A stretch of 42,317 nucleotides of DNA, from the NCBI GenBank assembly GCA_017481575.1, contig JAFUPA010000020.1, forward strand, positions 1-42,317, read 5' to 3'. Position numbers and translations under genes: made by a program. The stretch is from Clostridia bacterium (lineage in GTDB: Bacteria; Bacillota; Clostridia; Oscillospirales; Acutalibacteraceae). Position 1 is the stretch's first letter; each line of letters begins with the position of its first letter. The notes below the pieces were generated by a model. That model worked only from the letters and a program-made list of their open reading frames with translations. It was not told where the DNA came from and searched no databases. Of the stretch, positions 24,113 to 31,740 are shown piece by piece.

Positions 24113-24322
24113 TTACTGAATATCTTTCTTTTTGAGCGGTGATTTGTTGCCCTTATCGTCCACAACACGCACACTCTCTAGCGCCGCCACAAGGTTGCGT
24201 TTGTAAGAAGCGATGTACTCATTGCGAAGCTGTGCACGCTCCTCAACTTCCTCGGGTGTCAATTCCTGTACCTTCGCCTTGCGTGCAAGCTCGTTTATTC
24301 TGTCAATTTTCTTCTGATCCAT
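24113..24322 (-). CDS. DUF896 family protein
   Basis: A 69-residue protein with the DUF896 (YnzC-like) pattern: IDRINELARKAK followed by ELTPEEVEERAQLRNEYI and a basic C terminus. It should form a short helical hairpin. In Bacillus a member belongs to an SOS-induced operon, but the function is not settled. It starts behind GGAGGAA and lies 38 nt downstream of a membrane-protein gene on the same strand. Confidence 0.88.
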   Translation of the reverse strand: MDQKKIDRINELARKAKVQELTPEEVEERAQLRNEYIASYKRNLVAALESVRVVDDKGNKSPLKKKDIQ

Positions 24323-24360
24323 TTATAGTTCCTCCTGTTTTCTATACCGCACAGCCCATT

Positions 24361-24687
24361 TTAGTGTTTTGATTTTTTCTTGAGCACAAAGTGGGAAACA
24401 ATAAAATAAACAATCGCAAACACAGAAACACCGGCTGCAATATAACTAAACCAAACAATGTGCGTTAACCCACGTAGCAAGTTAAATAAAGTCATTACAA
24501 AAACCAAAAGAAAAGTAACGGCACTTTGTGTGCGATAGGCTTTTATATCCATCTTTTCCTTTTCTTCTTTCGGTGCTTTTATGTAAGTATCATCAAGTAT
24601 AATATTTTTACCCATAAGACATTTCAATCCTAAAATCAACGATACCACAAGAATAAATATTAAAATAATTAAAAATAAAATGTCCAT
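24361..24687 (-). CDS. Small membrane protein, possibly DUF3784-like
   Basis: A 108-residue protein with hydrophobic segments at about residues 2-24, 54-72 and 80-101. The loop between the first two contains EEKEKMDIKAY, which resembles the EExxxYDxxxL element of DUF3784 proteins; this is a weak match by eye. The C terminus is basic (LKKKSKH). Start choice: ATG at 24687 follows AGGAG by nine nt; the upstream in-frame codons have no ribosome binding site and are not membrane-like. A promoter lies just upstream. Confidence 0.65.
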   Translation of the reverse strand: MDILFLIILIFILVVSLILGLKCLMGKNIILDDTYIKAPKEEKEKMDIKAYRTQSAVTFLLVFVMTLFNLLRGLTHIVWFSYIAAGVSVFAIVYFIVSHFVLKKKSKH

Positions 24688-24706
24688 TTGCACAACTCCT
24701 ATATTT

Positions 24707-24734
24707 ATAATACCATAAAAAGATAAAACGTAAA
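24707..24734 (-). promoter_or_regulatory. Possible promoter of the 108-residue membrane protein
   Basis: On the minus strand TTTACG (24729-24734) and TATTAT (24707-24712) are 16 bp apart, 20 bp from the start codon. Confidence 0.45.
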
Positions 24735-24791
24735 TTCGTAAAATACAGCTTAAGGACAAGTAACAGTTCTGTGTCCCCAAATAAAGCCTTG

Positions 24792-25454
24792 TCACTTTTT
24801 CGGGCAAACCTTCATACAAATTCCGCAGACTGCGCCTCTGCCGATGTGTTTGAAATTCTTTTTCATATATTCACTGCACTTTTCGGGGTCAAAAACCTCG
24901 GCACGATCCATACCCTCCTGCCAGAGTGTGCCGTTTATTGCGCCCGACGGGCAATGCTCGACGCACAGATTACATTCCGTACACGGTGAAGTATATGGCT
25001 TTTTCTCGGTTTCAAACGGGCAATCGGTAAACAGCGTACCGAGACGCACCCTTGCGCCGTATTCCCTGTGCAGAAAAAGACTGTTTTTGCCGATACCGCC
25101 CAGTCCTGCCATTGAAGCAACCTTTTTGTGCGAATATCTGCCGTGGTAATTCCAGCCGTCCTTGTTGATACTCTGCGATGCGCCGACAGGAATGTATTTA
25201 TAACCGTTCTGTTCAAGCAAAAAGCCTGCCTGAAGAATCACACGGTCAATGAACGCATTAACTGTTCTGTAATGGTGAAAATAAGTGTGTGTCGGCTCAT
25301 CGGTTATCTCGTCAACAACTGCATCCGAGAGCTTTACAACAATGCTCACGGCATAAGAGTTTTCACCAAAAGGTCCGTCGCTGACATGTGTGAAGCCGAC
25401 ATCCGCAACGCCGTTATCTTTAAATAGCTTTACCAGCTCATCCTGTATTTTCAT
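24792..25454 (-). CDS. QueG-like protein with two 4Fe-4S clusters
   Basis: A 220-residue iron-sulphur protein. It shows the epoxyqueuosine-reductase-like block ASMAGLGGIGKNSLFLHREYG and a double-cluster ferredoxin domain, CTECNLCVEHCPSGAI and CGICMKVCP. It is much shorter than true QueG (usually above 300 residues), with no room for the C-terminal HEAT-like part, so a tRNA role is uncertain; it may reduce another substrate or be a corrinoid-type reductase. Start choice: ATG at 25454 follows GGAG; it lies 25 nt after the ROK gene stop and is probably in the same operon. Confidence 0.8.
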   Translation of the reverse strand: MKIQDELVKLFKDNGVADVGFTHVSDGPFGENSYAVSIVVKLSDAVVDEITDEPTHTYFHHYRTVNAFIDRVILQAGFLLEQNGYKYIPVGASQSINKDGWNYHGRYSHKKVASMAGLGGIGKNSLFLHREYGARVRLGTLFTDCPFETEKKPYTSPCTECNLCVEHCPSGAINGTLWQEGMDRAEVFDPEKCSEYMKKNFKHIGRGAVCGICMKVCPKK

Positions 25455-25479
25455 AAGGTACTCCGTTTTCTGTTTTTTG

Positions 25480-26379
25480 TCAACCCGACACACCGTAAAC
25501 GGCGGTCATAAGTGCGGCATAGTCGCCGATTTCGTCCCCGAGCAAAGCAGGTCTTACCTCACAGCACTTTGATGTGAAGAAAAGAGCCTCTTTTTCTAGC
25601 TCTTCGAGCATTGCAGGGCGCAGAAGCTCCTCGCTTCGGGCAAAAACACTGCCGATTACAACACATTCGGGATTGAGAATATCCGCCAGAATCGCAAGCG
25701 TTCTGCCAAGATATTTGCCGCTTGTTCTGTAAATTTCAATCGCTGTCGGGTCACCGTTTTTTGCATCAATTGCAATGTCCTTTGCGCTTTTGTCAATACC
25801 GAAAAGCTTGCCGATATTTCTTATTCCGCCGCCCGAGCAATAGCCCTCGGCAGAGCCGAATTTGCCATAGCCCTCGGGGCCGTCATCCGTCAGGCGGATG
25901 TGACCGACCTCACCTGCCATATCCGACGTGCCGACATAAAGTCTGCCATCAAGGATAAGCCCTGCACCGAAGCCCGTGCCGAATGTGAGAAAAACCATAT
26001 TGCGTGTACCCTTGCCTGCACCGAGCTTCCACTCGGCAAGTGCGCAGGCATTGGCATCGTTCTGCAAAAAAACAGGCACACCGAAGCGTGAAGAAAGGAT
26101 TTCAACAATCGGAACATCTGTCCATTTAGGCAGATTAGGCGGGCAAAGCACAACGCCCGACTTGCTGTCAAGCGGACCTCCACAGGAAATACCGATAGCC
26201 TTAAAACCGTTTTCTTTTGAAATTATTTCGCAAAATTTTTCTATAATATCCGTCGGCTCTTCGTTTGTATCCGTGGCAAAAGCCGTGCGTGAAATTATTT
26301 TGATTTTTTCATTTTCATATTCACCGACAATCACGGCACATTTTGTACCGCCAATATCAATGCCGATATATTTTTCCAT
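25480..26379 (-). CDS. ROK family sugar kinase lacking the zinc motif
   Basis: A 299-residue ROK protein without a DNA-binding domain, so a kinase rather than a repressor. The ATP motif is GIDIGGTK, the catalytic region FLQNDANACALAEW, and the sugar loop GTGFGAGLILDGRLYVG with EVGHI. The CxCGxxGC zinc-binding motif normal for ROK kinases is replaced by YGKFGSAEGYCSG. It probably phosphorylates glucose or another hexose in the cytosol. Start choice: ATG at 26379 behind GAGGC gives the usual N terminus. Its neighbours on the same strand are an unknown 126-residue protein and the QueG-like protein. Confidence 0.88.
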   Translation of the reverse strand: MEKYIGIDIGGTKCAVIVGEYENEKIKIISRTAFATDTNEEPTDIIEKFCEIISKENGFKAIGISCGGPLDSKSGVVLCPPNLPKWTDVPIVEILSSRFGVPVFLQNDANACALAEWKLGAGKGTRNMVFLTFGTGFGAGLILDGRLYVGTSDMAGEVGHIRLTDDGPEGYGKFGSAEGYCSGGGIRNIGKLFGIDKSAKDIAIDAKNGDPTAIEIYRTSGKYLGRTLAILADILNPECVVIGSVFARSEELLRPAMLEELEKEALFFTSKCCEVRPALLGDEIGDYAALMTAVYGVSG

Positions 26380-26405
26380 AACATTTGCCTCAAATCTTAA
26401 TATAT

Positions 26406-26786
26406 TCACTTCTGTTCAAGGTAAATAAGCTTACTCCAATGCATTTTCTTTTTTTGAGTCAACCTAAAGTTATCAGCTTCACCTATATAAAAAATGTCTG
26501 TACTCATTAGAGATTTTTTGAACACAAGGATATTTCCTTTTTTGCCAAGAGAATAGAGTTCATCAAGCATATCATCTTCATCAGGATGCCAATGAGTTGA
26601 CGGGCAAAATAACGATGTGCTGATAATTTCTATACAAGTATCATAACTGTCACAGTAGGCTCGGATATATGCGTTTTTGTATAACTTCCAAATTAGATAT
26701 TTGCCGTCAATTTCAGGGACAGAGTGCAAATCAGACATTTGAATTAAACGTGTGTATAAATCTTTCGTTGTTTTTGTGTTTCTCAT
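26406..26786 (-). CDS. Hypothetical 126-residue protein
   Basis: I do not recognise this protein. It is soluble, with mixed alpha and beta character, aromatic-rich (YLIWKLYKNAYIRAY) and has a His/Asp-rich segment (THWHPDEDDM) that could bind a metal. ATG at 26786 follows GGTGAG and a promoter at 26807-26835. It lies 26 nt upstream of the ROK kinase and is likely the first gene of that unit. Confidence 0.6.
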   Translation of the reverse strand: MRNTKTTKDLYTRLIQMSDLHSVPEIDGKYLIWKLYKNAYIRAYCDSYDTCIEIISTSLFCPSTHWHPDEDDMLDELYSLGKKGNILVFKKSLMSTDIFYIGEADNFRLTQKKKMHWSKLIYLEQK

Positions 26787-26806
26787 ATTCTCACCAACTT
26801 TAACTG

Positions 26807-26835
26807 ATTGTAACACAACTGCGTAAAAAAGTAAA
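26807..26835 (-). promoter_or_regulatory. Promoter of the hypothetical-ROK-QueG-like unit
   Basis: On the minus strand TTTACT (26830-26835) and TACAAT (26807-26812) are 17 bp apart. The -10 region GTTGTGTTAcAATCA is almost the same as that at 29336-29364. Confidence 0.6.
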
Positions 26836-26901
26836 TCCAAACATAACTCAACATTTCAAAGTTTTCAGCCGTTTAAAAACATTTCACACAGCAAACATAA
26901 C

Positions 26902-26930
26902 TTGACAGTATTAGTTTTATTAAATATAAT
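26902..26930 (+). promoter_or_regulatory. Consensus sigma-A promoter of the phosphate transporter
   Basis: TTGACA (26902-26907) and TATAAT (26925-26930) match the consensus fully with a 17-bp spacer. Confidence 0.85.
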
Positions 26931-26978
26931 ATAGTTGCTTTTATTTATCATAATAATATCGTTTAAAGGAGGTTGCTT

Positions 26979-28034
26979 ATGGATTCAATCTTGGATTTCT
27001 GGCACCAGATGACGGCAAATCCGCTGCTTTTTATCGCAGTAGCTTTAACTCTCGGTGTCATCTTGGTAAACGGTTGGACGGACGCACCGAATGCTATTGC
27101 TACCTGCGTTGTAACACGGTGCATGGCACCTAAAGCCGCAATACTTATGGCAGCAGTTTTTAATTTCCTCGGTGTTTTTATAATGACCAAAATCAGCAAC
27201 GAGGTCGCTGTTACAATTACAAGTATGGTAAACTTCGGAGAAAATTCCGGACGCACCATAATTATTGTTCTGTGTGCGGCAATGCTTGCTATCGTTATAT
27301 GGGCAACACTCGCATGGCTGTTCGGCATCCCGACAAGTGAAAGCCACGCACTTATTGCAGGTCTTACAGGTGGCGCTATGGCTCTTTGCGGTCTTGATGC
27401 TATCGTCTGGAGTCAATGGCTTAAGGTTGTTTACGGAATTGTTATTTCAGTTGTACTGGGCTTCGGATTTGCTTGGATTATCTGCAAGCTTGTAACAAAA
27501 ATCTTTTATAATGCAAACCGTCCGAAAACGGAACCGTTTTTCAGAGTGGCACAGATTATAGGTGCGGCATCAATGGCTTTTATGCACGGTGCTCAAGACG
27601 GACAAAAATTTATGGGCATTATTCTTCTGTGTGTATTTACATTGCAGGGCACGGGAGCTACAGGTTCTACATTTGAGATACCTACATGGCTTATGATTCT
27701 TTGCTCTGTTATTATGGGCTTAGGCACTGCAATGGGCGGCAAAAAGATTATAAAGTCAGTTGGTATGGACATGGTAAAGCTTGAAAAATATCAAGGCTTT
27801 TCGGCAGATATTGCTTCCTCGATTTCACTTGTGTTCTGTTCGGTATTCGGTCTCCCTGTTTCCACAACTCATGTAAAAACCACTTCCATTATGGGTGTTG
27901 GTGCAGTAAAAAGAGTTTCTGCAATCAATTTCGGAGTTGTAAAAGAAATGGTGCTGACATGGATACTTACTTTCCCCGGATGCGGACTTCTCGCTTTTGT
28001 GGTAACAAAAATATTCTTGTCAATTTTTAACTGA
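26979..28034 (+). CDS. pit: PiT family inorganic phosphate transporter
   Basis: A 351-residue membrane protein with about ten hydrophobic segments. It carries the two PiT signatures NGWTDAPNAIAT (near residue 30) and GLPVSTTHVKTTSIMGVG (near residue 290), and the internal motif GIPTSESHALIAG. It imports metal-phosphate complexes by cation symport. Start choice: ATG at 26979 follows GGAGG by six nt. It lies 17 nt upstream of a DUF47 PhoU-like gene, the usual partner of such transporters. Confidence 0.95.
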   Translation: MDSILDFWHQMTANPLLFIAVALTLGVILVNGWTDAPNAIATCVVTRCMAPKAAILMAAVFNFLGVFIMTKISNEVAVTITSMVNFGENSGRTIIIVLCAAMLAIVIWATLAWLFGIPTSESHALIAGLTGGAMALCGLDAIVWSQWLKVVYGIVISVVLGFGFAWIICKLVTKIFYNANRPKTEPFFRVAQIIGAASMAFMHGAQDGQKFMGIILLCVFTLQGTGATGSTFEIPTWLMILCSVIMGLGTAMGGKKIIKSVGMDMVKLEKYQGFSADIASSISLVFCSVFGLPVSTTHVKTTSIMGVGAVKRVSAINFGVVKEMVLTWILTFPGCGLLAFVVTKIFLSIFN

Positions 28035-28051
28035 TAGAAAGGATCTTGAAA

Positions 28052-28672
28052 ATGGCTAAAGGTGATAAATTTTATTTTGAAAATTTCAAAGAGTGTACCG
28101 CACTTTCTAAAAAAGCAGCACTTTACCTTGTAGAGTGCCTTGAAAATTACAGCCCGGACAACATCGAAGTTATGCTCAGCGAGATGCACAAAATCGAGCA
28201 TAGCGCTGATATAAAGAAGCATGAAATGCATGCGGCGCTTGCAAAAGCTTTTGTTACTCCTGTTGACCGTGAAGACCTTGATATGTTGAGTCACAATCTT
28301 GACCAGGTCACCGACAAAATAGAAGAAACCATTCAGAAATTTTACATTTACAATATTCAGAGCGTTGAACCGTCTGCAATCGAGTTTGCAAAGAAAATTG
28401 TTGAATCGTGCGAGCTTCTTTGTGAATTGATGAACGAATTTGAAAACTTTAAGCATTCCAAAAAAATCCAGTCTCTTATTGTCAGCCTGAACGATGTTGA
28501 AGAAGAATGTGACAAGCTTTTCCTTACTTCAATGCGAGAAATATCCAAAAATCCTGCCGATGCTTATACAGCAATTTCTTTGTGCAAGATTTACGACTGC
28601 TTTGAGGCTTGTGCAGATGCTTGTGAACACGCAAGCGAATGCATCAGCACCGTTATTATGAAAAACACTTAA
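28052..28672 (+). CDS. DUF47 (PhoU-like) phosphate transport accessory protein
   Basis: A 206-residue all-helical protein of the DUF47/TIGR00153 family, related to PhoU. The blocks MHKIEHSADIKKHEMHAALAK, TPVDREDLDMLSHNLDQVTD and LNDVEEECDKLF contain the acidic and His residues that bind metal clusters in PhoU-like proteins. It probably regulates the PiT transporter from the cytosol. ATG at 28052 follows AAAGGAT. The pair ends at a strong terminator. Confidence 0.92.
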   Translation: MAKGDKFYFENFKECTALSKKAALYLVECLENYSPDNIEVMLSEMHKIEHSADIKKHEMHAALAKAFVTPVDREDLDMLSHNLDQVTDKIEETIQKFYIYNIQSVEPSAIEFAKKIVESCELLCELMNEFENFKHSKKIQSLIVSLNDVEEECDKLFLTSMREISKNPADAYTAISLCKIYDCFEACADACEHASECISTVIMKNT

Positions 28673-28687
28673 TCCTTAATTATGAAC

Positions 28688-28726
28688 AGCAAAAGCGAGG
28701 TGAAATTCACCTCGCTTTTGCTTTGT
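28688..28726. terminator. Bidirectional terminator after the DUF47 gene
   Basis: AGCAAAAGCGAGGTGAA (28688-28704) pairs perfectly with the 17 bases at 28706-28722, leaving a single-nt centre. T-rich sequence follows. The convergent lipoprotein gene ends at 28737. Confidence 0.85.
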
Positions 28727-28736
28727 ACTATGGGTA

Positions 28737-29315
28737 TTACGAAATGTTTATAGTTATTTCAGCTTCGGTATAATCTTCACCTGTAAGATAGGTGACCGTT
28801 GCGTTTCCGGCAACATCAAATTTACAATCAATAATAAAATCTGCGGCGACAGGTGAAACGTTTTCAAGCTCGTAAGTTTTAAAATATGCCGATTTATCAA
28901 ACATATTTTGAACAATAATACTGTGCTTACCATTTTCATAATCAGCACAAATAACATAGTCACCTTGTGCCGCTAAAACATAATAAAAAGTTTCAGACAC
29001 CTTGCTATTTTTTACATCGCAATATACAGCCCAATTTGTAGAAAGTCCGGTTCCTGTTTGCGTAACAAGACCATAAACATCGGGTGTAATTGTTTCAATC
29101 TTCGGCTCCTTTACAGAATTTTGTTTTTCAAAAAGCAAATTTCCGTCTACATCTGTAAGACTGTAAGAATATGTATTATCAGCGTTTTCTGTTAAAGTAT
29201 ATAAGTCGGTTATGTCTTTGAACTCTTTATCTTCCGGCTCATTGACACAACCCATAAGCAATAAAACAAGCAAAAAACCGGTTACAATTACTAAAAATAT
29301 TTTTTTACTTTTCAT
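28737..29315 (-). CDS. Small lipoprotein of unknown function
   Basis: A 192-residue lipoprotein with a lysine-rich start, a hydrophobic segment and the lipobox LMGC (Cys23). The mature part is beta-rich with many aromatic residues (NTYSYSLTDVDGNLLF) and no recognised domain. It should be anchored on the outer membrane face. ATG follows GGAGGAG, and the promoter at 29336-29364 is strikingly similar to that of the 26406-26786 gene. Confidence 0.75.
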   Translation of the reverse strand: MKSKKIFLVIVTGFLLVLLLMGCVNEPEDKEFKDITDLYTLTENADNTYSYSLTDVDGNLLFEKQNSVKEPKIETITPDVYGLVTQTGTGLSTNWAVYCDVKNSKVSETFYYVLAAQGDYVICADYENGKHSIIVQNMFDKSAYFKTYELENVSPVAADFIIDCKFDVAGNATVTYLTGEDYTEAEITINIS

Positions 29316-29335
29316 ATTATCATCTCCTCCAATTG

Positions 29336-29364
29336 ATTATAACACAACCAACTTAAAAAGTAAA
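29336..29364 (-). promoter_or_regulatory. Promoter of the small lipoprotein gene
   Basis: On the minus strand TTTACT (29359-29364) and extended TGTTATAAT (-10 at 29336-29341) are 17 bp apart. Confidence 0.7.
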
Positions 29365-29371
29365 TCTTGCA

Positions 29372-29400
29372 GTATATTTCTCCCACAATTACAGATACTA
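29372..29400 (+). promoter_or_regulatory. Sigma-G-like promoter of spoVT
   Basis: GTATA (29372-29376) fits the sigma-G -35 (GHATR) and GATACTA (29394-29400) fits its -10 (CATxHTA) with one mismatch, 17 bp apart. spoVT of Bacillus is transcribed by sigma-G, so the match is expected; it remains an inference. Confidence 0.5.
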
Positions 29401-29430
29401 ACATCACAAATTGAAAATTTAAGAAATAAA

Positions 29431-29523
29431 GCCTCCCTCGCCTAGAGGGAGGGGGACCGCTTGCGGTGGAGGGATATATCCCCCAGTCGCCTTGCGGCGC
29501 CAGCCCCCTTTAGGCAAGGGGGC
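29431..29523. repeat. MITE-like palindromic intergenic repeat, copy 1
   Basis: A 93-bp imperfect palindrome with related ends (GCCTCCCTCGCCT and AGGCAAGGGGGC), a sub-hairpin in each half (for example ACCGCTTGCGGT), and GGGATAT/ATCCC near the centre. Its first 46 bp match the inverse complement of 42239-42288 closely. It lies in the untranslated leader of spoVT. Confidence 0.75.
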
Positions 29524-29550
29524 CTTTGTTGAGAAGGAGATTTATATAAC

Positions 29551-30084
29551 ATGAAAGCAACAGGAATTGTCAGAAGAATTGACGACCTTGGACGTGTGGT
29601 TATTCCGAAGGAAATCCGCCGCACAATGCACATCCGTGAGGGTGCGCCTCTTGAAATTTTTACTGACACGCAGGGCGGTGTCATCTTTAAAAAATATTCA
29701 CCCGTCGGTGAACTTTCCGACGTGACCGAGCATTACGCAGATGTGCTTTACAGAAGTGTCAACACTCCCATTCTTATCTGCGACCGTGACCACGTTATCT
29801 CGTGCGCAGGTGTTTCCAAAAAGGATTTTATGGACAGACACATCAGCGAAGAGCTTGAAAACGTTATGGAAGAACGCAAGATTTACACAGGTGACGTTGA
29901 CAATATGCTCTACCCGATTGAGGGCATCTCTTATGCCGCATCTATCGTTGCGCCGATTATCAGCAACGGCGACATCCTCGGCGCTGTGGTTTTCCTCTTC
30001 AGTGACGGAACAAAAATTTCGCCGACAGAAACCAAGCTCGCACAGGTTGCGGCATCTTTCCTCGGACGTCAGATGGAAGAATGA
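29551..30084 (+). CDS. spoVT: Stage V sporulation protein T
   Basis: A 177-residue SpoVT. The N-terminal AbrB-type swapped-hairpin DNA-binding domain is MKATGIVRRIDDLGRVVIPK and onwards (to about residue 50); the C-terminal GAF domain spans about residues 55-177. SpoVT controls late forespore genes and spore coat and germination properties. It starts behind AAGGAG, with a sigma-G-like promoter about 150 bp upstream and a palindromic repeat in between. A terminator follows at once. Confidence 0.95.
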   Translation: MKATGIVRRIDDLGRVVIPKEIRRTMHIREGAPLEIFTDTQGGVIFKKYSPVGELSDVTEHYADVLYRSVNTPILICDRDHVISCAGVSKKDFMDRHISEELENVMEERKIYTGDVDNMLYPIEGISYAASIVAPIISNGDILGAVVFLFSDGTKISPTETKLAQVAASFLGRQMEE

Positions 30085-30086
30085 AA

Positions 30087-30121
30087 AACGGCTTGCAGAA
30101 AATTTCTGCAAGCCGTTAAAT
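30087..30121. terminator. Bidirectional terminator after spoVT
   Basis: AACGGCTTGCAGAAA (30087-30101) pairs perfectly with the 15 bases at 30103-30117, with one central nt. spoVT and the dockerin gene converge here. Confidence 0.85.
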
Positions 30122-30814
30122 TTATTCCTCTGTAACTACGCTTTCAAACTTAAGATTTTCGGGGCCTGTTACAATCACACCGCAAACACCAACAGTTTCG
30201 GTCGGGATTGTTTCACCCTCAATTATAATCGTTTTATCCTCAACCTCACAGTCGCAGTCCCAGCTCTTTGATTTTTCAACGCTGTCGCCGGCTGTGATTG
30301 TTGTTTTCCAGCCTCTCAAGCGTGACTCTTTAAGATTGCGGACGCTGACATTGAGCTGATATGAATATGTGCCGTCACCGTTTGACCAGGTGTTCACAAC
30401 CTTTACTGTTGTTTCAGCCTCTTTGGAAGTGTGCTGAATAAGCTTGTCATTGTCGGAAACAGGAGTGTTTGTGTCAGCCTCTCCCGTTACAGGAAGCTTG
30501 CGGATTCTGCCCGTTGTGTAAGAAAGGATTATCTCGTAATCCGCCTTGTCCACCTTGCCGTCCAGGTTGACATCTGCATTTTTCTGCTGTGTTTCAAAAA
30601 GCTCCGTACCGGAATTCACAAAGCTTGAAACAATCAAAGCGTCGTTGGAGTTGATGTATCCGTCACCGTTAACATCACCCAAGGCACAGTTTGCGTAGGA
30701 GTCATTTGTAAGCTTTGTTGCCTGGTGAACTACAAGTGCCACAACCGCACCGATAATTGCAATCACAACAAGTGCAATTATGATAACTTTTTTATTGCTC
30801 TTTTTAGCTTTCAT
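30122..30814 (-). CDS. Membrane-anchored protein with type I dockerin and CBM2-like domain
   Basis: A 230-residue protein. Residues 9-31 form an N-terminal TM helix with lysines before it, so the rest is outside the cell. A type I dockerin spans about residues 45-103, with two calcium-binding repeats, GDVNGDGYINSNDAL and ADVNLDGKVDKADYE. After a Thr-rich linker, residues 135-230 resemble a CBM2 carbohydrate-binding module, with NTWSNGDGTYSYQLNV, GWKTTI, SWDCDC and a Gly-rich last strand. Dockerins normally bind cohesins of cellulosome scaffoldins; here the anchor is on the dockerin side. Start: ATG at 30814 or possibly 30826, which lies directly after the AGAGG site. Confidence 0.78.
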   Translation of the reverse strand: MKAKKSNKKVIIIALVVIAIIGAVVALVVHQATKLTNDSYANCALGDVNGDGYINSNDALIVSSFVNSGTELFETQQKNADVNLDGKVDKADYEIILSYTTGRIRKLPVTGEADTNTPVSDNDKLIQHTSKEAETTVKVVNTWSNGDGTYSYQLNVSVRNLKESRLRGWKTTITAGDSVEKSKSWDCDCEVEDKTIIIEGETIPTETVGVCGVIVTGPENLKFESVVTEE

Positions 30815-30851
30815 TTTTATATACATCCTCTTGTTTTATTTCTTCGGGACA

Positions 30852-30880
30852 ATTATATCAAAATTCGACATTGTTTTCAA
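30852..30880 (-). promoter_or_regulatory. Promoter of the dockerin gene
   Basis: On the minus strand TTGAAA (30875-30880) and extended TGaTATAAT (-10 at 30852-30857) are 17 bp apart. Confidence 0.7.
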
Positions 30881-30896
30881 TATATTTCAACATACA

Positions 30897-31598
30897 TTAT
30901 ATAGAAAACGGTAACAAATCAAAAAGCATACATACAAGCGGTGCAAGCACAATTGCAGGCATAAAGTTTGCAACCTTGAATTTTGAAATGCCCACAAGGT
31001 TAAGACCGAGTGCTATGATTATGACCGAGCCGACACAGGTCATCTCGTTGATTGCCGATGTCGTGAGAATACCGCTTAAAAGCTCTGCAAGAAGAACGAT
31101 TCCGCCCTGAAAAACAAGAATGGGAATTGCCGAAAAAACAACACCGATACCACAGCTTGCGGCAATCATTGTGCCCGAGATAAGGTCAAGAAGCGACTTT
31201 GTGTAAAGCATCTGATTATCGCCGAGAAGTCCTGCATTAAGCGAGCCGACAACCGTCATTGAGCCGACACAAAAAAGGAGCGTAGCAGTAACAAAGCCCT
31301 CTGCAATCGACACCTTTTTGTCGCCCTTGTTGAACTTTTTTTCAACCCATTTGCCGAGGCGGTTTATCTTGTCGTCAATGTCTATGAGTGAGCCGATTGC
31401 CGTGCCGACAAGCATTGAGATGATGAGCACAAGCGTGTTTTCGCCCTTGAGTGCGCCGTCAATTCCGATGTAAACCACACACAAGCCGACAGCAATCATT
31501 ATTGAGTTTGTAATTTTTTCGGGTATACCCTTTTTAAACAGCGTGCCGAGCGCTCCGCCGACAACCGCCGCTATCATATTTACAATTACACCAAGCAT
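30897..31598 (-). CDS. DUF554 family membrane protein
   Basis: A 233-residue membrane protein with about seven hydrophobic segments. The N terminus MLGVIVNMIAAVVGGALGT and the blocks FCVGSMTVVGSLNAGL and GIGVVFSAIPI are typical of DUF554 (YdfK/YqgA-like) proteins. Transport is presumed but unproven. It is divergent from the alpha-galactosidase gene and has its own near-consensus promoter. No clear terminator separates it from the dockerin gene downstream. Confidence 0.88.
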   Translation of the reverse strand: MLGVIVNMIAAVVGGALGTLFKKGIPEKITNSIMIAVGLCVVYIGIDGALKGENTLVLIISMLVGTAIGSLIDIDDKINRLGKWVEKKFNKGDKKVSIAEGFVTATLLFCVGSMTVVGSLNAGLLGDNQMLYTKSLLDLISGTMIAASCGIGVVFSAIPILVFQGGIVLLAELLSGILTTSAINEMTCVGSVIIIALGLNLVGISKFKVANFMPAIVLAPLVCMLFDLLPFSI

Positions 31599-31628
31599 TT
31601 TAATTTCTTCCTTTCTTTGACAACCGAC

Positions 31629-31657
31629 ATTTTAACACCGCAGTACCGTTATGTCAA
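31629..31657 (-). promoter_or_regulatory. Promoter of the DUF554 gene
   Basis: On the minus strand TTGACA (31652-31657) and extended TGTTAAAAT (-10 at 31629-31634) are 17 bp apart. Confidence 0.75.
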
Positions 31658-31675
31658 ACCTAATTTGCAAAATCC

Positions 31676-31704
31676 TTGATTTGTTACCCTTTATATGATA
31701 GAAT
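31676..31704 (+). promoter_or_regulatory. Promoter of the alpha-galactosidase gene
   Basis: TTGATT (31676-31681) and extended TGaTAGAAT (-10 at 31699-31704) are 17 bp apart, about 35 bp upstream of the start. Confidence 0.7.
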
Positions 31705-31740
31705 ATTATTCATAAAATAACACACGGAGGCGGCAAAATT

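Noticed and set aside
24688-24819. An N-terminal extension of the 108-residue membrane protein
   Set aside because: It would overlap the QueG-like gene, has no ribosome site and carries unlikely composition, whereas ATG 24687 follows AGGAG.
26880-26907. PhoP (Pho box) repeats before the phosphate transporter
   Set aside because: TTCACA, AACATA and TTGACA are loosely similar but not at the regular 11-bp spacing expected, so the evidence is too weak.
29431-29523. CRISPR-like or rho-independent terminator cluster
   Set aside because: There are no regularly spaced direct repeats, and the stems are GC-rich palindrome halves without T tracts; the copy at 42143 shows it is a dispersed repeat.
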